Source: Nymphalis io (Eukaryota; Arthropoda; Insecta; Lepidoptera; Nymphalidae). Taken from it: a stretch of 64,000 bases of DNA. The notes below the pieces were generated by a model. It searched no databases. It was not told where the DNA came from and was given only the letters and a program-made list of their open reading frames with translations. The DNA lies in contig NC_065893.1 of NCBI RefSeq assembly GCF_905147045.1, positions 1,550,001-1,614,000 of the forward strand, read 5' to 3'. Below, piece by piece: positions 10,330-20,743 of the stretch. How positions within the stretch are numbered: the first letter of the stretch is position 1; the number at the start of each line of letters is the position of its first letter. The position numbers and the translations under genes are program-made.

Positions 10330-13314
10330 TCAACAGCCAATCGTTGTCCACTGCTGAACATAGGCCTCTCCCAAGGTGCGCCAAAGCTCCCTGTCCTCCG
10401 CCTTCCGCATCCAGTTGGTGCCCGCCACCTTCTTAAGGTCGTCGGTCCACCTGGCTGGAGGGCGCCCTACGCTGCGCTTGCCGATTCGCGGTCTCCACTC
10501 TAGGACTCGTCTGCTCCAACGGCCATCGGTCCTACGACATACGTGACCAGCCCACTGCCACTTCAGCCTGCTAATTTTGCAAGCTATGTCGGTGACTCCG
10601 GTTCTTTTCCGGATAATCTCATTTCTGATCTTATCCTTCAAAGATACTCCGAGCATAGCTCGCTCCATAGCACGCTGAGCGACTTTGAATTTGTGGACTA
10701 GTCCCGCAGTTAGTGTCCACGTTTCGGCACCGTATGTCATGGCAGGTAAGACGCATTGGTTGAAGACTTTCGTCTTCAAACATTGCGGTATAGACGACTT
10801 GAGGACTTGACGAAGGTTGCCAAATGCTGCCCATCCCAAGCGAATTCTTCGATCGGCTTCCTTCTCGAAGTTGTTCCTACCGACTTGTATTATCTGTCCT
10901 AGGTAGGTATATTCACTAACAACTTCGAGAGGTTTCCCCTCGACGTATATCGGTCCCGGCACGACATGCCTATTGAACATGACCTTGGTCTTGTCCAAGT
11001 TCATGCCGAGACCGACACACCGGGAAGACTCGCCTAGGCTACGCAGCATTTCGGTGAGTTGTTCCAGCGACTCTGCTATGATGACGATATCGTCGGCAAA
11101 TCGAAGGTGTGAGATGTACTCGCCGTTTACATTGACTCCATACCTAGTCCAATCCAGCGTTTTGAAAACGTCTTCCAACGCGTTGGTGAACAGTTTCGGG
11201 GATATTACATCCCCCTGTCTCACCCCTCTGCGCAATTGGATCGCCTTCGTCTTACAGTCCTGGATGTGGACAGTCATTGTAGCGGCGTTGTACAGACATC
11301 TCAGTACCTCGATATATCTCCAATCGATATGACATCTCTGCAATGAGTCGAGCACTGCCCAGGTTTCGATGGAGTCGAAGGCTTTCTCGTAGTCCACAAA
11401 TGCCATACACAGCGGCTGATTGTACTCTTCGGTCTTCTGCACAATCTGCCGAACAGTATGGATGTGGTCCACGGTGCTGTAGCCTGATCGAAAGCCGGCT
11501 TGCTCTGGGGGCTGGAACTCGTCAAGTCGTCTGGCGAGACGGTTCGTGACGACTCTTGAGAACAGCTTATACACGTGACTCAGGAGGGAGATTGGTCTGT
11601 AGTTTTTCAAGAGGGTTTTATCACCTTTCTTGAAAAACAGTACCACCTCACTCCCGCTCCACGTTTCCGGGGTCTTGCCATGTTGGATGACGGAATTAAA
11701 GAGGCTTGCTAGCTCTTTCAGGACCGGAGTCCCGCCTGCCTTAAGCAACTCTGTTGTGATTCCGTCATCTCCCGGAGATTTGTTGTTTTTAAGCTGTTCT
11801 AGAGCCGCCCTAATCTCTCCTTGGTCAACGACCGGGAGCTCCTCGGAGTAATGGCGCATAAGAGGGGCGCGCTGGTCATCAATACTGATTCCCATGGGTT
11901 TATCCGATCTTGAAGAGAACAACTGCCCATAAAACCTCTCTACTTCTCCGATAATCTCAGGCCTAGAGGTAACGACCCCACCATTTTCAGTTTTAAGTTT
12001 TGTCAGACGCGGCCTCCCAAACTTGCGAGCGAACACTTTCGATCCCCGATTTTGCTCAATCGCAGCCTTGATGGCACGGGTATTGGAGCGTCGGAGATCG
12101 CGTCGCGTCAGCGTTTTTATTGTTCGGTTTAAGGCCTTATCTGACAAAAACGATGGTAGTTCTCGTCGTTTTCTCATGAGCTCGAGTGTCTCAGCAGAGA
12201 GTTTTGGTGCGTTGTCTCTTCTCTGTGGCGGAAAACACTTGCGGGATGTGTTTTGCAGTATTTTGACCAGCGTGTCGGTTCTCTCATCAATGCTGCTTAT
12301 GGTTTCCAACGCGGTGAATTGATTTTGAAGTTCCATTTGGAACTTTTCGGAGCCTTGAGCAGCTTGGAGCATGGTAGGTCGGAGAGTAGACCTCATCATT
12401 CTCGATCTTTCGGCTTTTAAGTTGATATTTAGAGTGCCTCGAACCAAGCGGTGATCACTTCCGGTATTAAACCTGTTGATCACTGAAACATCTCTAAATA
12501 TGTGCCTTTTATTCGAGATGATAAAGTCTATCTCGTTCCTTGTCACGTTATCGGGGCTTCGCCAGGTCCACCTCCTCTGAGGCTTCTTTTGAAAGAAAGA
12601 ATTCATCAAAAAAAGCCCCTGCGCTTCGAGAAAGTTTACCAGCATTTGCCCCCTGTGATTTCTGCAGCCCAAGCCGTAAGGTCCGACTTTCGATTCACCG
12701 CTATCTTGTACTCCCACTTTAGCATTAAAGTCTCCCATAACAACATTGTAGTGGGCCCTCGAGGTGTCGTTGAGGGCCTTTGCGATGTCCTCGTACATCG
12801 CTTCGACCACATCATCAGAGTATGTCGAAGTTGGCGCATATACCTGTACAACCTTCAGGGAGTACCTGTCGGAAAGTTTTAGGACAAGGTACGCTACCCG
12901 GTTCGACACACTACTGATTTCCACAATGCTGCTAATGAGATCCTTTTTGACTAGAAAACCGACACCACCCTGGGAGAGGTTATCACCTTCGCGGAAGTAG
13001 AGTAAGTTACCGGACTCTAGAGTTATCGTGTCCTCCCCCTGTCTTCGGACTTCAGATAACCCCAGTATATGCCAGTTTATATGACTTAACTCTACTTCTA
13101 ATTCGGCGAGGTGATGGTCCAGCCTCATCGAGCGTCCATTATACGTTGCCATTTTCAGTCGTTTTATACGGTAGCCTGCCGTGAACCGGTGATTCTTAGC
13201 ACCCCCTGCCCTGCCGATACCGCGACCGCTACCTTGGTCGGGCCTAGCGGGCTTGCCGGTAACTGGGGGCCTTTTTTTTGGGCGCATCTGCCATTTAGGG
13301 AGGGGTTTGCCCAT
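10330..13314 (-). CDS. RTE-type endonuclease/reverse transcriptase polyprotein
   Basis: This 994-residue ORF makes the enzyme that nicks target DNA and copies the element RNA at the nick. The N-terminus (about 1-50) is basic and Pro/Gly-rich. The apurinic-like endonuclease covers about 52-295: TYNGRS at 57-62, SEVRR with Glu88, GDFN at 194-197 and SDH at 286-288. The reverse transcriptase covers about 510-805: YRPISLLS near 572, VDYEKAFD with Asp641, RQGDVISP near 699 and FADD at 739-742. The C-terminal part ends in a WAGHVCRR and RPPARWTDDL region usual in RTE proteins, often annotated as craniofacial-development-protein-2-like. No RNase H domain is seen. All listed catalytic motifs are present and no frameshift interrupts the frame. 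The start at 13314 is the first in-frame ATG seen after the 5' UTR; Met55, next to the endonuclease, is an alternative start. The length fits the family. Confidence 0.9.
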   Translation of the reverse strand: MGKPLPKWQMRPKKRPPVTGKPARPDQGSGRGIGRAGGAKNHRFTAGYRIKRLKMATYNGRSMRLDHHLAELEVELSHINWHILGLSEVRRQGEDTITLESGNLLYFREGDNLSQGGVGFLVKKDLISSIVEISSVSNRVAYLVLKLSDRYSLKVVQVYAPTSTYSDDVVEAMYEDIAKALNDTSRAHYNVVMGDFNAKVGVQDSGESKVGPYGLGCRNHRGQMLVNFLEAQGLFLMNSFFQKKPQRRWTWRSPDNVTRNEIDFIISNKRHIFRDVSVINRFNTGSDHRLVRGTLNINLKAERSRMMRSTLRPTMLQAAQGSEKFQMELQNQFTALETISSIDERTDTLVKILQNTSRKCFPPQRRDNAPKLSAETLELMRKRRELPSFLSDKALNRTIKTLTRRDLRRSNTRAIKAAIEQNRGSKVFARKFGRPRLTKLKTENGGVVTSRPEIIGEVERFYGQLFSSRSDKPMGISIDDQRAPLMRHYSEELPVVDQGEIRAALEQLKNNKSPGDDGITTELLKAGGTPVLKELASLFNSVIQHGKTPETWSGSEVVLFFKKGDKTLLKNYRPISLLSHVYKLFSRVVTNRLARRLDEFQPPEQAGFRSGYSTVDHIHTVRQIVQKTEEYNQPLCMAFVDYEKAFDSIETWAVLDSLQRCHIDWRYIEVLRCLYNAATMTVHIQDCKTKAIQLRRGVRQGDVISPKLFTNALEDVFKTLDWTRYGVNVNGEYISHLRFADDIVIIAESLEQLTEMLRSLGESSRCVGLGMNLDKTKVMFNRHVVPGPIYVEGKPLEVVSEYTYLGQIIQVGRNNFEKEADRRIRLGWAAFGNLRQVLKSSIPQCLKTKVFNQCVLPAMTYGAETWTLTAGLVHKFKVAQRAMERAMLGVSLKDKIRNEIIRKRTGVTDIACKISRLKWQWAGHVCRRTDGRWSRRVLEWRPRIGKRSVGRPPARWTDDLKKVAGTNWMRKAEDRELWRTLGEAYVQQWTTIGC

Positions 13315-13484
13315 ACTCGCCGCGCTGGGCAGGCGTGTTGGCGAGCGCAGTAGGGGGTAAGATGTTTATGGGAGGGGGGACGCTGCTGCCCATCCCCCCT
13401 TTTCCCCGTCCCTCAGTCGCCTCTTACGACACCCACGGGATGAGATTGGGGGAGTACTATTCTAAGCCGGTACTCCACGGCAAT
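13315..13484 (-). promoter_or_regulatory. LINE 5' UTR with predicted hairpins
   Basis: On the minus strand the 5' end has GGAGTAC and GTACTCC arms about 12 bases apart, then the conserved-looking CCCGTGGGTGTCGTAAGAGGCGACT, written here in two parts: CCCGTGGGTG and TCGTAAGAGGCGACT, where GTCG pairs with CGAC. RTE-type elements commonly hold an internal promoter here and some insect LINEs carry self-cleaving ribozymes at this place; neither is proved by reading. Confidence 0.45.
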
Positions 13485-13526
13485 GTGGCCCATGTACTCG
13501 TCCGCAATCCTATTGTATAAAAAAAG
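13485..13526 (-). repeat. Family A copy, 3' part, after the LINE
   Basis: The sequence resumes GTGGCCCATGTACTCGTCCG and ends CCTATTGTATAAAAAA, completing the copy that starts at 10044. The first 11 bases are the right-hand LINE target duplication. Confidence 0.9.
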
Positions 13527-13595
13527 ATATCTCCCATCGGACTAGGATAGTCGTCACTCTTATTGTCTGATGTTCACTGTAGATGATCCCTTGAA

Positions 13596-13672
13596 TAGAA
13601 AACACACCTGTATTTATACACATACTTGTGTACAAAAATTTCCCGCGCAGTTGGCTTATCTCCATTGAGAAT
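13596..13672 (+). mobile_element. Family D SINE fragment
   Basis: ACACTTGTG-like segment, then CCCGCGCAGTTGGCTTATCTC, aligns with the tail half of the family D copy at 51205. Old and truncated at both ends. Confidence 0.5.
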
Positions 13673-14079
13673 CATTTAGACTGTTACATTTTAAAAACAG
13701 TGTTTTATTATGTGATATAAAATGTTAAAGTTTGTTCAGTTGTGTTTGAGCAGTACATACAGTGCCGTGCGTGTATAGCCCGCGGTTATTTGTATAAAAT
13801 TTTAGCCAACGCTCCAGTGGCATTTTAATATATATTAAATATTTAAATTAAAGTATTTTGTTTGTTACGGTAGTGTTTTATTTTAGTATTCTGTCTGCAT
13901 TATGCAATTTTGTATAATGTTTGTGTAATGTGTTTATATATTTATTTGCCATTTACTGTATTACTCTCTTTATATACTTTGTTGATTAACTATATAATGT
14001 GTTTATCAATATGTATTTAATAAGAAATTGTTACGTCTGCGGTGTTAACGTTACTAATACTATAAATGTATGAACTGTT
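13673..14079. other. AT-rich DNA with no recognised gene
   Basis: No feature recognised. Confidence 0.5.
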
Positions 14080-14205
14080 CAATTGATCATCATGAAATTT
14101 TGCATACACGTTGGGCTACATGGGTCGTAAGGGATACAGAAAAGAGCATGGGGTACCAACTGCCAACGGCCTTTCCCTCTCTAACACGTGAGCAAAGCCG
14201 CGTTT
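14080..14205 (-). repeat. Family E interspersed repeat fragment
   Basis: On the plus strand ATGAAATTTTGCATACACG through AAGAGCATGGGGTACC to GAGCAAAGCCGCG parallels, in reverse order and strand, the copy at 27800. The class of this repeat is not known to me. Confidence 0.5.
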
Positions 14206-14807
14206 CATTAACATAGTGCAGCTTTTGGCGACAAGACTAGACTTATAAATAATTGGATAAACATTAAGTTTTCTTTACTGAAATAAATATTTTAATGAAG
14301 ATCCAGTATATTTACTTTTTAATATATAGATGATGTTACAGCTTACTATAGAACACGACACAATAATTATTTTAGATGTGTAAACAATTTTGAAGTATAA
14401 ATAAAACACCAGTCTAAAAATAATAATAAAACATGAAAAAATATTTAAATATATATAATATAACATACATTTTAATCAATTCATAATAATCTAAATGAAA
14501 TATTTATAAACAGTAACTAAAAGGAACAAGTACGAGCATGCCTTTGTTTCAAACGTGAAAATTCCTAGAAAGCTTCAGCCTTTGTGCTTGAAAGCAGCGG
14601 TATATTATGAATACCACAGACAAGAGAAAACAGTATTTTTCATGAAAGATGTACAACTAAAAGGTGAGACGAAAAACCCTTCTTTAATAATAAACGAATA
14701 TAAAGTATTCTACCAAAATTTCAAGGTTATTTGAAATTACCAAATTTCTAAAAAGAATTTGCATGCACTTAAAGTTACAACCTGTAAATGATACACACAG
14801 AAAGAGC
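14206..14807. other. AT-rich DNA with no recognised gene
   Basis: No feature recognised; very AT-rich between about 14265 and 14520. Confidence 0.5.
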
Positions 14808-15006
14808 TAAGGGTCTTCTTCTTTTAATAAGGTTTGGAAGCTAAACCACAACGTTGTTTAAATGCGGGTTGGTGGAGGATATACGTTGTCTGCCTTTACA
14901 GCTGAACACGGGATGAATTATAAGCAAATTAAGTACATGAAAATTTATTGGTGCTGGCCTGGGTTAGCATGCTCAATCTTCGGCTAAAATACACGTGTTC
15001 TAATCA
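14808..15006 (-). mobile_element. Family M SINE, old degenerate copy
   Basis: Landmarks remain in order: AAGGTTTGGAAGCT, ATGCGGGTTGGTGGA, CGGGATGAATTATAAGC, TTAAGTACATGAAAATT and a decayed box B. Many substitutions and deletions. Confidence 0.65.
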
Positions 15007-15205
15007 ACTTAAATATATGAATATTATTGAATTTAATAATAAAATGAACATCTTTGATGTTCACTTCAAGTCATTGCCACGGTGAGGTTGTTTAAAATTC
15101 TATGAATGGTCTGTCTGATGCGTGCGGTGATAACGAATATTTAGAAAATGAAAGCTTCTGATCACGACGGTTATTTAAAATTGAAGGCGTAGATGTAAAT
15201 CAAAG

Positions 15206-15427
15206 ATTGTGGCGTCTAATCAGGATAACCACTACTGAGATTAGTAGCCTAATTTGTGTTTATAATTTATCATTCTCGGTTGTAGTGAACAACATCGTGT
15301 GGGATAAAAGTCTGCCATATATTCATCAACTAGCAATAGAGCAGCGTGGTGGAATATACGTCCAAATCTTCGTCGTGAGCGTGAAGGAGGCTCCTGTCCA
15401 GGAGTTTGACATTGACAGGCTGTTTAC
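15206..15427 (+). mobile_element. Family M SINE, old degenerate copy
   Basis: TAATTTGTGTTTATAATTTATC, AGAGCAGCGTGGTGGAATA and GACATTGACAGGCTGTTTAC keep the family order. The tRNA-like head is no longer recognisable with confidence. Confidence 0.65.
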
Positions 15428-16030
15428 TTACGCTGCCTAAAAATGCTTTACTAGAAGAAGGCTTTCTTAATATAAGTGTCTTACGCTGTTGCAATTTTCC
15501 ATCACGTATCGTTATGGAACAACATACCGTACAGTACAAAAGTTTGATTTACATTTTATTAGAACTCATTATATCTGGTATTTTTCGTTAGTATATACAA
15601 ATGAAATAACTCTTGAAAAATTACATTCATTTCACGATTATTATACCAAAATGTTCAACAACAGTAACTCATGAAATTTGTGAAATATTTCGTTTATTGT
15701 TAAAGAAAATGAAAATCTGTACAAAGATCGAGTGTTAGTAATAAAACTGTACGAATTCTCTGTCTTTGAAACTGCAATCCCAAACACTCACTTCGTTAAA
15801 GTTGCTTTCATTGAAAGTTCTCATCGAATTCAGCGACTACGCAACATTAAACAACTCCAATGAGATTGCGAACGGCAAACATTGGAAGCAAAGGCGATTT
15901 GGGAAAAAATTGCAGTTCACAGATTGCTTTTTCAAGTAATTCAAAAAACGAACTGAGTAGTAGTCGCTCGGTATTTTTTTTACATTACCTGTGCTCAGGG
16001 AAAACTATTGAGTTATGATGGACTGTTATT
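15428..16030. other. AT-rich DNA with no recognised gene
   Basis: Short open frames occur, without any recognisable domain. Confidence 0.5.
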
Positions 16031-16225
16031 AAGCGGTGGTGTTGCCTTATACACGTCCGTCTGGGTACCACCCACTCATCAGTTATTCTACTGCCAAACA
16101 TCAATACGTTGTATTGCTGTGTTCCGGTTTGAAAGATAACCGAGCCAGTGTAATTACAGGTACTAGACATTCAACATATTTGATCCAACTGGTTGGCGCC
16201 AACGTCATAATCAACATAAGGAAAT
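16031..16225 (-). repeat. Family A, diverged partial copy
   Basis: The head (GGTGGTGTTGCC), GTACCACCCACTCATCAG and the GTGTTCCGGTTTGAA segment follow family A with about one change in ten; the 3' third is scrambled. Confidence 0.75.
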
Positions 16226-17084
16226 TATTGTAGATTATCAGTATTCATATAATATGCATATATTCTAATACACACACTGCAAAATTATCCAGATTTATAA
16301 AATGTCCGACAAAGCTGTCACGTTGATACTTTGAGAGTATTTATTTGATAAAACTTATTTTATGTATTACACAAAGAGGAGCGAATATAAATACTGCAAC
16401 ATAAAATGTGTAGCTTTACAAAATATGGATCCAATCTTATATTATCCTTTAATATCTTTGTTGCACTGGAAGACAAATAATTGGTGCAGTAACTATTAGA
16501 CAGCAAAATTTTATGTATTTACAATAAATACATTTTCATCCGTCTTTTTTTATGAAAACATTTTTACTATTAGGATACTGATTTTATATTTTTAAATTTT
16601 ATTTCTAAACGTTAATGTCCTTAACAAATACTCGTTTAACGATTCACGTTTTGGACATTAGGGAAAACGTAAAATTAGCAATGCAAAGCTAATAGAACTT
16701 CGTAGAATGTTAGCTGAAATGCCGTCTTAAACGTTTCTAAATGTCCGAAAAATGCAATGCTGTGTATGTAATAAAGGCAAAATAAAAGACAGAAACTGAA
16801 GATGGTCTTCTAAAATTGTTAAGATAATTGTTTAGAGCTTAAGAAATAATATTATACAGTTTAAAATATCAATTACTGTATAATACTTCAAAATAAATTA
16901 AATTGAACAGTCATCGAACTTTAAAAGTAATAGAGATATTTATTTGAATAAAATCATTTTCCTTAAATATCTCAATATCAAGCTTATAAATTTTGTATTA
17001 ATGTCTGAATAACAAACATTTTTACCTTATAAAAAGATTCACATTGACCTCTAAACTTGGTGTGTTAAAATCTTAAAGTTGCTC
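16226..17084. other. AT-rich DNA with no recognised gene
   Basis: No feature recognised. Confidence 0.5.
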
Positions 17085-17240
17085 CATAAACGGCAATGAA
17101 ATGCTGATTGTGTTCCGTTTGCCGGGCAGGAAGCCGCCTTATTCGGCCATCCCTAACCGATTGCCGCGATGAATATGAAATGTATTCAATAACCATTGAA
17201 TTCGCAATGCGCTGTCAATTTATGGTACAAATACGTTACT
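17085..17240. promoter_or_regulatory. G+C-richer non-coding island, possible regulatory element
   Basis: A 150-base patch of balanced base composition in AT-rich DNA. It includes AATAACCATTGAATT, which resembles SOX-type (CATTG) and POU-type (ATGAATATGAAATG) sites. No open frame explains it. Only cross-species conservation could show function. Confidence 0.2.
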
Positions 17241-17565
17241 ATACTTTGTCCCGTATTTAGATGTCTTCAAAAGCAATAGAAGGTATTGTGGTTACGTTGA
17301 ATAGTATTTTCCTCGTTGCCTTTCATACGCTGTAAGAATTTATTACTATCGTAAGAGGATTTTCTAAATTATTATATATTTTGTTATATCAGGTAACAAA
17401 GTGTGATCATCAAGATCTACAATTCGATATTTAATATAAGGTTAGTAAGCAAAATGAAAAGGATAGAATTCGCTAGTTTTTAATCTTTTTGATTAGGTTA
17501 GTGTATTTATATAATTATAATTTATATCTTTAAGTCTACAATTCACTCAAATTATTTACCGTAAC

Positions 17566-17652
17566 CGTAACAGCCTGTGCATGTCCCGATGTTGGGCTAG
17601 GACCTAGGGCTAGCCTTTCTCCCTTTTTAAGAAGAAGGTTTGGAGCTTATTC
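17566..17652 (-). mobile_element. Family M SINE, 3' fragment
   Basis: GTAACAGCCTGTGCATGTCCC through GAAGGTTTGGAGCTTATTC is the 3' third of the family, with an inserted duplication of CTAGGACC-like sequence. Confidence 0.75.
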
Positions 17653-20525
17653 AATTTATTTAATGTTTGTATATTAAGCATTCAAATCAAATAGATTTAT
17701 AGAAAAACTAAGTTTTATGTAGTAAATTAGAAAAGAAATCTTCGACAACATCGATATCCTTCCAAGTAAAAAAGTGGGCAAAGTAATATTGCTGAGTATA
17801 TACTCAGCACCGCTTTTAAAACTCGTTTCATCATGTCCGTATAAACGTTATTACTGTGTAAGGATGCGCATCACGTCCTAACAGGTCTTGAGGAAGGTTC
17901 AAAATTAGCTCTCGGTGGTTTTCTTCGGCTTTCCGTTGCTCGTCCGCTTAAGAAACGCAATTGTTAGTCTTATTCGACAAGTTGATTGTATGGGTTCTCG
18001 TTTCAGGTTTTTCCTCTCGATTTATCCTTTATTTTTCAATAGGATTATAAAAAGATTAAAAATAGAAACGATACTCATTTTGTTTTATCGGTAATAACGA
18101 TGTATTGTCTCATGTTTTAGACTACATATTTTATCATAAAATAATAAACTAATGATATCCATTTCTTATTAAGATATCAAAATCAATATGATGGCCATTC
18201 TATGAATTTTACGCAACTTCATTTCACTAAAAGTAAATAAATATATCAAATCATTTGATATACTAAAATACATAAATACAAAACAGTAAAAACAGCGCAC
18301 CGCAATTTATGAAGCAAACTCTCAACATTCTGTTATGACATTATTTATGGTCAACTTGTGGAAACTACTAGATAATACATACCGCTCTGATAAATCACAA
18401 GTATCAACAAATATAACTTTTTCATTTGAAGGGTAGCTTTATAAAGTACCAAATAATAATATTAAATAGAATTGAAATAGAATATTGTTCAAAATAGTAA
18501 AATACAAGTTGAGAGTACTCGAACATGAAATGGGATGGAATGTATTGTTGTGAACAATGTGATTCGTGAATGTGAAGTTTATAAATTGAAAAATGTTTAA
18601 CGAGTTATTTCAACGCGATTCTCTGAATGTTTTTTTTATTTAGCTACTACATTGTGTACATTTAACCTTTGCACACATTTATATATGTACATGTCACCGT
18701 AAAAGTGTAGGGACCGTTAGTTTAAATAATAAAAACTGGCGAAAAATTGTAAAGGAGCAATAAAATTTAAACGTAAAGTATAGAAAATTTTATAATATTT
18801 CTGATTATATTACAATGGTGTGTTTATGACATTATAATTTACTTTTAATTGACCCGTTATGTTCATAACAATATACATACATGGTTCATAATTTTTGACA
18901 GTTTACAATCTGGCTTGATTTATTATAAACTTTTAAGGAATGTTCGGTATTCGGTAACATATACAATATTCTTATACAGTTTATGGAATTAGTCTTTAAT
19001 TACTCAGTTCATATAAAAGCTGTCGCATTTCTTAAATATCAAAAACTTGAAACTTAATTTTCAAAGAAATCTCTTGAATATATTCCAGATCTTCTTTTGA
19101 TCTCACGGCATATAAGAGGCTTCACTATGTAGCCTTCGTTATTAGTAGCTTTCGTCTTCTTCGAAAAGCAATTTACACATAAGCCTCGAAAGATTTTGAC
19201 ACAGTAAAATTTGAAGTTTTATTTATATTAAAATGAAAAGTTTGATAAAATAAAAATGTTATAATATAAGCCGATTTTTTAAAGTTATAATATTGATTAG
19301 ATGATTAAAATTAGTTTTTCGATTATTCTAAATTTAAAAAGAGGAAACTAACACGTAGACGTAGGATTCCGAGACAATGTATATTAAATTTTGTATACTC
19401 TTCTACTTTCCTTTGACAAGGACTTTGTTACGAAATTGGATATATAAAATTTCAAAAATGTCTTATATTTCCAGACATTGTTTTATAATGTAGTGCTTTT
19501 GAAGTAGGTATTTGGCAAAATGTTAAAAAATATAAACTGAAAATGATTATTATCAGCAAGCTGTCAAGCTAACTAAAGACAACAAACCAGAGACATTTTT
19601 CTCTAACCATTTGTCCATTCCATTTGCTACTAAAAACAATTTACATGCGACGTGCATTTAATTATAAAAGTAATTAAAAACTTCAAGCCCTACCGTCTGC
19701 TCTCGACGGTGTCTGCCCGCAGAATACAAACGTTTAATTTCACATGCGGTCACTTGTGAGGTCGTTTTGACGGCCATATTTGATCTGATCGCAATATGTT
19801 CATACGAGTTTCATGATCATGTTCAAGTTTTGATTTAATATTTACGTTAATTAAAAATAACTGGTATATCATGGTGACCTATTGACACATGATTTTGCAT
19901 AACAATATATTATTAATTTCTCTTTACCAAATATTATGTAAAGGAACGGCGCTTCCTTTTCCCTCTAATGACGTTTAATTTGCTTAATATTCAAATCTAA
20001 TATATAACATAAATAATATTTTATGGTAAATTAATGCAACTTTTAGTCTTTATAGTATTATGAGAAGGTACTTGTATTCCATAGAAGTGAATAAGATTAT
20101 ATAAATATTTTTAATACCATTAGAAAGCTGAAACAGAGGACTTTTTATTCAAAATATATTTATAAACCATCAGTCATGACATCAAGACATGTCTTTTTTT
20201 TATTTAAATATGTTTTATAAATAGATAAGTTTGTATTTAATGCACTCTGTGTATTGGATAAAAGAACAAATAATGGAACTGCAGATTCAGTGAGGTGTGA
20301 ACTCAAAACAATACTTTGTTTAACAGCTCGTGCAGAATATTGTATTCTCCGTTAAACTTGCGCTGTTTCAATACAAAATGCGTTGCATTTTTTATTCATT
20401 AATATTATTCAAAGCGGTAAATATATTTACCAAATATTTATAATTTAAAATTAACGTTACTGCATAATAATATCATGACTTTTCATGACGCCAGTTTGAC
20501 GTAAATGTCAATTTTTAGATAGCAC
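17653..20525. other. AT-rich DNA with no recognised gene
   Basis: About 2.9 kb without recognisable gene or repeat. An 18-bp perfect palindrome is at 17791-17808. Confidence 0.5.
17791..17808. repeat. 18-bp perfect palindrome
   Basis: GCTGAGTATATACTCAGC reads the same on both strands with no spacer. Confidence 0.95.
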
Positions 20526-20725
20526 CATGTAATGTTGATGACAAAGACGCAACCAATTCATTCAAGAGTCTATCTATTAGTAAAAGTTACTTATGTACTG
20601 ACTAACGTGGGGAACTACGAGCGTTATTTTAACGTAGCAAATGATATGTCATCAGAGAAATAAAGTTACGTTACAATGTTTATGTGTTACCATCAAAACC
20701 TCCATCAATATGATGAGCCATTTTA
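20526..20725 (+). mobile_element. Probable LTR (5' boundary uncertain)
   Basis: The segment upstream of the primer-binding site has AATAAA at 20659-20664. It opens near a TGTAATG motif and could end at one of several CA dinucleotides near 20710-20719. These are the expected LTR landmarks, but the boundaries are guesses because no second LTR was found in the window. Confidence 0.4.
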
Positions 20726-20743
20726 TGGCGCCCAACGTGGGGC
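20726..20743 (+). other. tRNA-Lys primer-binding site of a relic LTR retroelement
   Basis: The 18 bases TGGCGCCCAACGTGGGGC are the exact complement of the 3' end of animal tRNA-Lys (CUU), CCA included. The match stops at 18 bases, the usual primer-binding-site length, which argues against a tRNA gene fragment. No coding sequence of the element follows, so only the 5' end remains. Confidence 0.75.

Larger units (their letters stand above)
10319..13484 (-). mobile_element. Complete RTE-type non-LTR retrotransposon
   Basis: The element is about 3.17 kb and runs on the minus strand: a 5' UTR of about 170 bases, one long ORF, and a tail of TTGA repeats that starts at the stop codon. It is bounded by a perfect 11-bp duplication and sits inside a family A copy. 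Single ORF with endonuclease plus reverse transcriptase, near absence of a 3' UTR and a simple-repeat tail are typical of the RTE clade. The element's G+C content is far above its surroundings. Being complete and open, it is likely young and may be mobile. Confidence 0.92.

Noticed and set aside
10973..11332. A 119-codon frame opposite the LINE
   Set aside because: It is a shadow of the LINE coding strand, which has G+C-richer codons and few stops in other frames.
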